NCBI GenBank assembly: GCA_902605935.1
Contig: CACLEI010000009.1
Coordinates: forward strand, 1-43,965
Source of the DNA: an uncultured SAR86 cluster bacterium
Lineage (GTDB): Bacteria; Pseudomonadota; Gammaproteobacteria; Magnimaribacterales; Magnimaribacteraceae
Direction: 5' to 3'
Length of the DNA: 43,965 bases
Part shown: in pieces, positions 38,995-43,965 of the stretch
Layout of the letters: each line of letters starts with the position of its first letter
How positions within the stretch are numbered: the first letter of the stretch is position 1
Position numbers and translations under genes: made by a program
Notes under the pieces: generated by a model
Database searches by the model: none
The model's input: the letters and a program-made list of their open reading frames with translations, nothing else
What the model was told of the DNA's origin: nothing

Positions 38995-40019
38995 GAGAAA
39001 CGGTCCTTGTTTATTAAATCATAGAATTTAATTAAAGATTTTTCTATTACTATCTGCATAGAGATTGCAAACCTTTCGGTAAGATTTTTCTTTTCGAGAA
39101 ATTCAATCTCAAATAATTTAGCACCTTTTGACAAGCTAACCAGATAGTTATCAGAAGTTTCTAATGAGTCAACCAATCCTACTTTTACAGCATCCTCACC
39201 TTGCCAAGTTTCCCCAGTAGCTACTATTTCAGTATCTACCTGAGGTCTTTGTTCTTTTACAAAATTTTTAAATATAAGATGTAGATCTTCGAGGTCTGAT
39301 TTAAATTTTTCTCTACCCTCGTCTGTATTTTCTCCCAAAGTTGTAAGAGTTCTTTTAAATGCACCAGCAGTATGCATCTCAAAATCAATTGAATTCTTTT
39401 TTAACAACCTATGGAAATTAGGTAATTGTGCTATGACACCAATAGATCCGACAATAGCCCATGGTGCGGCAATAATTTTAGTGGCAACACAGGACATCAG
39501 ATATCCTCCGCTAGCTGCAACTTTATCTATACAGACAGTAAGATTAATTTCATTGTCTACTAATCGTTTAAGTTCGGCTGCACAAAGTCCATAAGCATAA
39601 GCAGATCCTCCGCCACTCTCCACTCTGATTACAACCTCTTTACATTCGGTATCAGATAGGAGAATTGCATTGACTTCCTGTTTGAGTTTTTCTACTTCTG
39701 AAGCTTGAATATCTCCTTTAAAATTGAGAACAAAAACTGAGTCAGTTTCATTATCCTTATCCTTATCCTTAGCTTTCTTTTTCTTATCTTTTGAAATCTC
39801 TTTATTAAATTTTTTCAGCTCCTTTGGATTCATTACCGAGCCTTTTACGGCATTGCCCATCTCTTCGAATTTGTCCGAAAGGTTAGTTATAGAAAGCTTT
39901 CCTTTTGCTTGGCTCTTGCTCTTAGAACTGCCAATTACGATTAACAAAGGGATGGTAATAGCCGAGGCTATTGTGAATACCTTCAATAAAAAAATTAGAT
40001 AATCTGTGAATATTTCCAT
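38991..40019 (-). CDS. sohB: S49 family inner-membrane peptidase SohB
   Basis: VFVLNFKGDIQASEVEKLKQEVNAIL; VVIRVESGGGSAYAYGLCAAEL; VDKVAASGGYLMSCVATKIIAAPWAIVGSIGVIAQLPNFHRLLKKN; 342 aa with N-terminal TM. Confidence 0.95.
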   Translation of the reverse strand: MEIFTDYLIFLLKVFTIASAITIPLLIVIGSSKSKSQAKGKLSITNLSDKFEEMGNAVKGSVMNPKELKKFNKEISKDKKKKAKDKDKDNETDSVFVLNFKGDIQASEVEKLKQEVNAILLSDTECKEVVIRVESGGGSAYAYGLCAAELKRLVDNEINLTVCIDKVAASGGYLMSCVATKIIAAPWAIVGSIGVIAQLPNFHRLLKKNSIDFEMHTAGAFKRTLTTLGENTDEGREKFKSDLEDLHLIFKNFVKEQRPQVDTEIVATGETWQGEDAVKVGLVDSLETSDNYLVSLSKGAKLFEIEFLEKKNLTERFAISMQIVIEKSLIKFYDLINKDRFS

Positions 40020-40787
40020 TTACTTTGGTTGCATCCTAATGCCACCATCCAATCTAATGGTTTCGCCATTTAAAAAGGGATTCTCAACTATGTGCTTAGT
40101 CAATGAAGCATATTCATTAGGTAAACCCAATCTCTTAGGAAATTGAGTCATTTCAATCAAAGGATTTCTTACAGTATCTGGTGCCATAGCCATTAAAGGA
40201 GTATCAAATATCCCTGGAGCAATGGTATTGATCCTAATTCCCATTCTTGCCAAATCTCTCGCTATAGGTAAAGTCATGCCAACAACCCCACCCTTACTTG
40301 CACTATATGCAGCTTGTCCAATTTGACCATCGAATGCAGCTACAGAAGCAGTATTTATAATCACTCCGCATTCTCCATCTTCATTGGGCTCATTATTTCC
40401 CATGACTACCGCAGCTAACCTCAGAACATTAAATGTACCATTCAGATTAATATCTACTACTGTTTTAAAATAATCCAATGGATGTGCACCGTCCCTTCCT
40501 ACAGTTTTACTAGCGCTACCTATTCCAGCACAGTTTACTACTATGTGTAAGCTACCAAATTCTTCAACTGTTTTATCGATTGCAGATTGAACAGATGATT
40601 CATCTGTTACATTGGCAATAACATAGCAAGTATCAGATCCCAATTTTTCTACAGCAGCTTTCGCGTTGTCTTCATTCAGGTCTAACAACATTACTTTTGA
40701 GCCTGATCCTACCAATGCTTCAGCGGTAGCAAGGCCTAAACCTGAGGCTCCACCGGTAATTAGAGCAACTTTATCTGAAATTTCCAT
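40020..40787 (-). CDS. SDR family 3-hydroxyacyl-CoA dehydrogenase (HSD17B10-like) (start adjusted to 40787)
   Basis: [118 protein letters not shown]. Confidence 0.92.
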   Translation of the reverse strand: MEISDKVALITGGASGLGLATAEALVGSGSKVMLLDLNEDNAKAAVEKLGSDTCYVIANVTDESSVQSAIDKTVEEFGSLHIVVNCAGIGSASKTVGRDGAHPLDYFKTVVDINLNGTFNVLRLAAVVMGNNEPNEDGECGVIINTASVAAFDGQIGQAAYSASKGGVVGMTLPIARDLARMGIRINTIAPGIFDTPLMAMAPDTVRNPLIEMTQFPKRLGLPNEYASLTKHIVENPFLNGETIRLDGGIRMQPK

Positions 40788-40887
40788 TTTTTCTCCTTCT
40801 GAGTAGCAATTTAAGTTGCATGATATTACACGAATAAAATAAAAAATTCTCAAATAGTATCCTGTAAAGAACTAAAAAAACCTGCTT

Positions 40888-40904
40888 CGCACGAAATTAG
40901 TGCA
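40888..40904. promoter_or_regulatory. Putative NtrC-type binding palindrome
   Basis: CGCAC-gaaatta-GTGCA, compared with the NtrC site TGCAC-N7-GTGCA (one mismatch in the outer position). Confidence 0.45.
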
Positions 40905-40931
40905 AAATTATTTATTAAAGCCTTATTTATT

Positions 40932-40947
40932 TGGCATAAAAGTTGCA
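40932..40947 (+). promoter_or_regulatory. Putative sigma-54 (-24/-12) promoter
   Basis: TGGCATAAAAGTTGCA, compared with TGGCACrNNNNTTGCA: GG and GC correctly spaced, both core elements TGGCA and TTGCA intact. Predicted start about 40958, 31 nt before the ATG. Confidence 0.6.
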
Positions 40948-40988
40948 TAGTTATTTTTGTATTATTTAAAAACTTACAAGGAGTTAGG

Positions 40989-41609
40989 ATGAAAAATCTT
41001 ATTAAATTTGGGGCCATAGCACTATTTTCAAGTGCAATGACCTTGCAGTCTGCAGAATTCGAAAGTAATGTCGCTATGTCAAGTGACTACGTTTGGAGAG
41101 GCATGACTCAAACAGCCGAAGAGCCAGCAATCTCTGGTGGATTCGATATAGCTGGTGAAAGTGGACTATATTTTGGAACTTGGGCTTCAAACGTTGAATT
41201 TGGTGATGGAGCAGCTCTGGAATTAGACTGGTATGCAGGCTATGCAGGTGAAATGGAAGGCGGATTAAGTTATGACATCGGCTATTTAGCATTCACATAT
41301 CCTGGAGAAGACTCTCTAGATTTTGAAGAAATCTATCTCGGACTCGGATACAGCTACTTTGGCTTGACTTATTCTTCTGGTCAAGATTCAGCACCTGATA
41401 ACACAGAATTTTCTGTTGCTCTAGGTGACACTGGTTTAGGTGTTACTTACGGTGACTACGACGAGTACGGTGAATACACAATAATTAGCTATGATCTACC
41501 GATCTCCATTGCCGGTTTAGGTGTTTCTCTTGCCTGGAATGACTTCAGCGCAGAAGACTCTAGCGGACTTTCAGACGAAGACACATTCGTCATTACATTT
41601 TCTATGTAA
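40989..41609 (+). CDS. TorF / TIGR02001 family outer-membrane protein (putative porin)
   Basis: Signal peptide; FESNVAMSSDYVWRGMTQTAEEPAISGGFDIAGESGLYFGTWASNVEFGDGAALELDWYAGYAGEMEGGLSYDIGYLAFTYP matches the family. Confidence 0.92.
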   Translation: MKNLIKFGAIALFSSAMTLQSAEFESNVAMSSDYVWRGMTQTAEEPAISGGFDIAGESGLYFGTWASNVEFGDGAALELDWYAGYAGEMEGGLSYDIGYLAFTYPGEDSLDFEEIYLGLGYSYFGLTYSSGQDSAPDNTEFSVALGDTGLGVTYGDYDEYGEYTIISYDLPISIAGLGVSLAWNDFSAEDSSGLSDEDTFVITFSM

Positions 41610-41611
41610 CT

Positions 41612-41654
41612 CTTAACTCCCCGTTAAGTAAGCATTCTTAATCTCCCCATTAAG
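41612..41654 (+). repeat. Two tandem hairpins with conserved C-rich loops in the 3' region of the TorF-like gene
   Basis: CTTAAC-tcccc-GTTAAG (41612-41628) and CTTAAT-ctcccc-ATTAAG (41637-41654); both 6-bp stems perfect, differing by a C-G to T-A pair swap. Confidence 0.7.
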
Positions 41655-41659
41655 ATGCA

Positions 41660-42802
41660 TTAAGGGCCAGGCGAAAGTCTGGCCTTTTCTTTATTAATTA
41701 CAGGCCTAGCGTAAGTCATCAGAAACTCATTTCGCTCTTCGGGCTTCAAATTTGCACATCTCTTTTCAAGGATCGAAACCTTACTGGACATATCCGATAT
41801 TGAATTTTTAATCTCTTGTTGAATATTTATTTCAGGCAACAGGGCTAGGGCTGCTTGGTTAGAGGGCCAAATATGATAATTGTTTATAATGTCTCTCTGT
41901 ATCATTTCAGCTAGATGGCGTGTGTTATCCACTGGATCAGAAATCGGCTTACATATATGTAAATGAACTCTGCCTTTGTAACCAAAAATTCCGGTTGACA
42001 TTTCTTTGATGTCGCTTTTATTTATTTCTTCTGGAGTCAAGGAATCCTGATGATCCCAACCTTTTGCTTTAACATAATCCAATGGGTCATATTCATAGGA
42101 AATAACAATTGGTGTTAAATTAACACTTCTAACCCATTCATAAATTGAATGTACCTTTCTTTGATCGAGATATAGCATTTTTAAAACGCCCTCATCTGTA
42201 AAGTCATTACCATCATTTGCCCTTCCTTCTCTTTGAGCAATCCAGATACTCGCTTTATCTTGCATTAGTGAATAATTGATGTAGGCGGAGAGTTTTGATA
42301 ATTTTCTTAAAGTTTCCTTCACTCCTTTGATATTTCTGTGAACTATGAAGCTTTTATTCAACCTCATAAGCGTTTCAGCATACCCACCATCTAGAAGGTT
42401 ATCTCCAATAGCAATTCTTACAGTGTTGAGTCCTTGGATATGAAGGAGATAATTAAGAAAAGCAGGGTCAAGAGATATGTCTCTGTGATTGCCTATAAAC
42501 AGTGTGGGTTTTTCAATTAAATTCTCAACTCCACTGTAAGTAAAACCGTCTGTTGTTTGATCAATCATCTTAGTCACTAAAGGAGCTAAACAATCTTGAA
42601 ATTGATCTATAGAATTACAGTCAGCAAAAATTTGCTTAAATTTTTTTCTTAAATAAATTCGGTTTATCTTTGAGAAATATTTATGGGCTCTTGGAAAAAT
42701 TAAACTAGAAATATAATTATGAAAATCTTCATTTAGTTCTAGCTCATTTAGCTTTGTGGCGACTTGATCATCCTTATAAGAAGCTATATCACTAAAATCC
42801 AT
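41660..42802 (-). CDS. 1-acyl-glycerol-3-phosphate acyltransferase-like protein
   Basis: ENLIEKPTLFIGNHRDISLDPAFLNYLLHIQGLNTVRIAIGDNLL ... IWIAQREGRANDGND, variant NHx4D acyltransferase motif. Confidence 0.8.
   Translation of the reverse strand: MDFSDIASYKDDQVATKLNELELNEDFHNYISSLIFPRAHKYFSKINRIYLRKKFKQIFADCNSIDQFQDCLAPLVTKMIDQTTDGFTYSGVENLIEKPTLFIGNHRDISLDPAFLNYLLHIQGLNTVRIAIGDNLLDGGYAETLMRLNKSFIVHRNIKGVKETLRKLSKLSAYINYSLMQDKASIWIAQREGRANDGNDFTDEGVLKMLYLDQRKVHSIYEWVRSVNLTPIVISYEYDPLDYVKAKGWDHQDSLTPEEINKSDIKEMSTGIFGYKGRVHLHICKPISDPVDNTRHLAEMIQRDIINNYHIWPSNQAALALLPEINIQQEIKNSISDMSSKVSILEKRCANLKPEERNEFLMTYARPVINKEKARLSPGP
41662..41690 (+). terminator. Rho-independent terminator for the TorF-like gene, embedded in the convergent acyltransferase CDS
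   Basis: GGCCAG-gcgaaagt-CTGGCC-TTTTCTTT. Confidence 0.85.
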
Positions 42803-42806
42803 TTTT

Positions 42807-43760
42807 TTATAATTGATCGATAAAATCTTTTATTTCTTTTCCAATGATAGTTGGTTGTCTGTATGTTATATCGTGAGTTCCCTCTTCCAAAACAACAAGC
42901 TTTCCTTTAATGAATATCTTTTGATATTCCTTTGACCCTGAAAAAGGAACTACTCCATCTTTTTTTCCCCATAAAGCAAGCATAGGTATTTCTTTTTCAT
43001 TTAGATTTTCGTACATATCACGAACATCAAAAAGATTAAAATTCCTTATAGTTGATAAAAGAGATTCATTAAAACCTTTAAAACGCAGTTGATCTTGGAA
43101 TAGTGGTAAAAATTTATCTTCATTTATAGACAAAGGATCGTCGCTATATTGAGTTTCAGACATATTTCCTACGCCATATAATCTATGACTAAATACTCTC
43201 CAGAACCAATCTCCAACTATGGGCATAGTTATCCATGATTTCATCTGAGGTAGAGATTTACTGAAACCTGCAGGAGCAATTAATGAAACGCTTTTTACTT
43301 CGTCAGGATATTCGACTGCATAGTAAGATGCAATGGGTCCTCCCATAGAATAGCCAACTATATGAACTTTCTCATTTATATCCTGAGATAGTATCAATTC
43401 CCTCAAGGTTTCGAGGTAGAGACTCTTATCATATTGTGTTTTAGGTCTTTCTGAATAGCCTCTACCAAAATGATCGTAGACAAGAACTTTATAACCGGAG
43501 CTAGTAAAATTATCGAGTAGGCCTTGCCATACAAAACTTGGAGTTGAGAAACCATGAACCAAGACTAAAGTCCCCCTCAAATCGGTTGAATCGTCCGGTA
43601 AAAACCAACGATAATATATATTACCTCTTGAAAGTTCTGCCCAATTTCCTTCAGAAGGTATATCTGAGTGCAAAATTTTCTTTAATCCATAAATCTTATA
43701 AAGATAGGGTAAAGCCAGAGCTAAAAGAATAAATAAAATCCCTATAAAAAGTTTCTCCAT
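42807..43760 (-). CDS. Alpha/beta hydrolase
   Basis: GTLVLVHGFSTPSFVWQGLLDNF; VLVYDHFGRGYSERP; VHIVGYSMGGPIASYYAVEYPDEV; ALWGKKDGVVPF; EEGTHDITYRQP. Confidence 0.93.
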   Translation of the reverse strand: MEKLFIGILFILLALALPYLYKIYGLKKILHSDIPSEGNWAELSRGNIYYRWFLPDDSTDLRGTLVLVHGFSTPSFVWQGLLDNFTSSGYKVLVYDHFGRGYSERPKTQYDKSLYLETLRELILSQDINEKVHIVGYSMGGPIASYYAVEYPDEVKSVSLIAPAGFSKSLPQMKSWITMPIVGDWFWRVFSHRLYGVGNMSETQYSDDPLSINEDKFLPLFQDQLRFKGFNESLLSTIRNFNLFDVRDMYENLNEKEIPMLALWGKKDGVVPFSGSKEYQKIFIKGKLVVLEEGTHDITYRQPTIIGKEIKDFIDQL

Positions 43761-43807
43761 AAATAAGATCCTTCTCTATAGTATAGTTATTAAAAATATA
43801 GATATCT

Positions 43808-43965
43808 ATGCATCCATTTTTTCAAGACTTCAACTTTTATGGTTTTGTACATAGAGGTGGGGATGAAGTCAAAACAGAAAATACCCTAGAAGCCTTTGAA
43901 TACTCATCAAATTTAGGATTTATTTTTATAGAAACAGATGTTCAATCTACTAAAGATGGTCATAT
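43808..43965 (+). CDS. Glycerophosphodiester phosphodiesterase, 3'-truncated by the window edge
   Basis: Open to the window end: MHPFFQDFNFYGFVHRGGDEVKTENTLEAFEYSSNLGFIFIETDVQSTKDGH, with GDPD HRG..ENT..AF......E.DVQ.T.DG signature. Confidence 0.9.
   Translation, partial: MHPFFQDFNFYGFVHRGGDEVKTENTLEAFEYSSNLGFIFIETDVQSTKDGH

Noticed and set aside
41074-41292. 72-aa minus-strand ORF over the TorF-like gene
   Set aside because: Antisense shadow; His/Leu-rich composition typical of reverse frames.

Overview
This is a compact, AT-rich, chromosomal-looking window from a marine gammaproteobacterium. The gene content and style suggest a SAR86-like streamlined genome, which is inference only. I saw no transposase, integrase, phage or CRISPR signatures. 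Left to right it contains: a 5'-truncated DsbA/FrnE-like gene; a 2OG-Fe(II) oxygenase; a heptosyltransferase whose real start appears to be a CTG; a TonB-receptor/esterase/lipoprotein-carboxylesterase/PhyH unit; a ferritin-like gene behind a Fur-box-like site; a six-gene operon of secreted proteins built around a CsgG-like protein (the best candidate for an undescribed system); DUF2805/NAD(P)-binding/VOC genes next to tRNA-Ser(UGA); nadA-nadC-nadB; an enoyl-CoA hydratase/alkyl sulfatase/MATE unit; a nucleoside-salvage group (tdk, nupC, an IPNS-type 2OG oxygenase, a PfkB kinase); an Oar-type TonB receptor; serS-lolA-ftsK and trxB; an acyl-CoA/oxidoreductase set including an unlisted 43-aa membrane micro-protein; a TorF/TIGR02001-like outer-membrane protein gene; and a phospholipid-related group (acyltransferase, alpha/beta hydrolase, partial GDPD). 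The strongest non-gene signals are: (1) a -24/-12 (sigma-54) promoter plus an NtrC-type palindrome upstream of the TorF-like gene; (2) two tandem hairpins with compensatory substitutions and CUCCCC-type loops, followed by a terminator, in that gene's 3' region; (3) shared acidic-aromatic C-termini on three consecutive proteins of the secreted operon; (4) CTG initiation of the heptosyltransferase. All calls come from reading sequence and motifs; no database searches were run.
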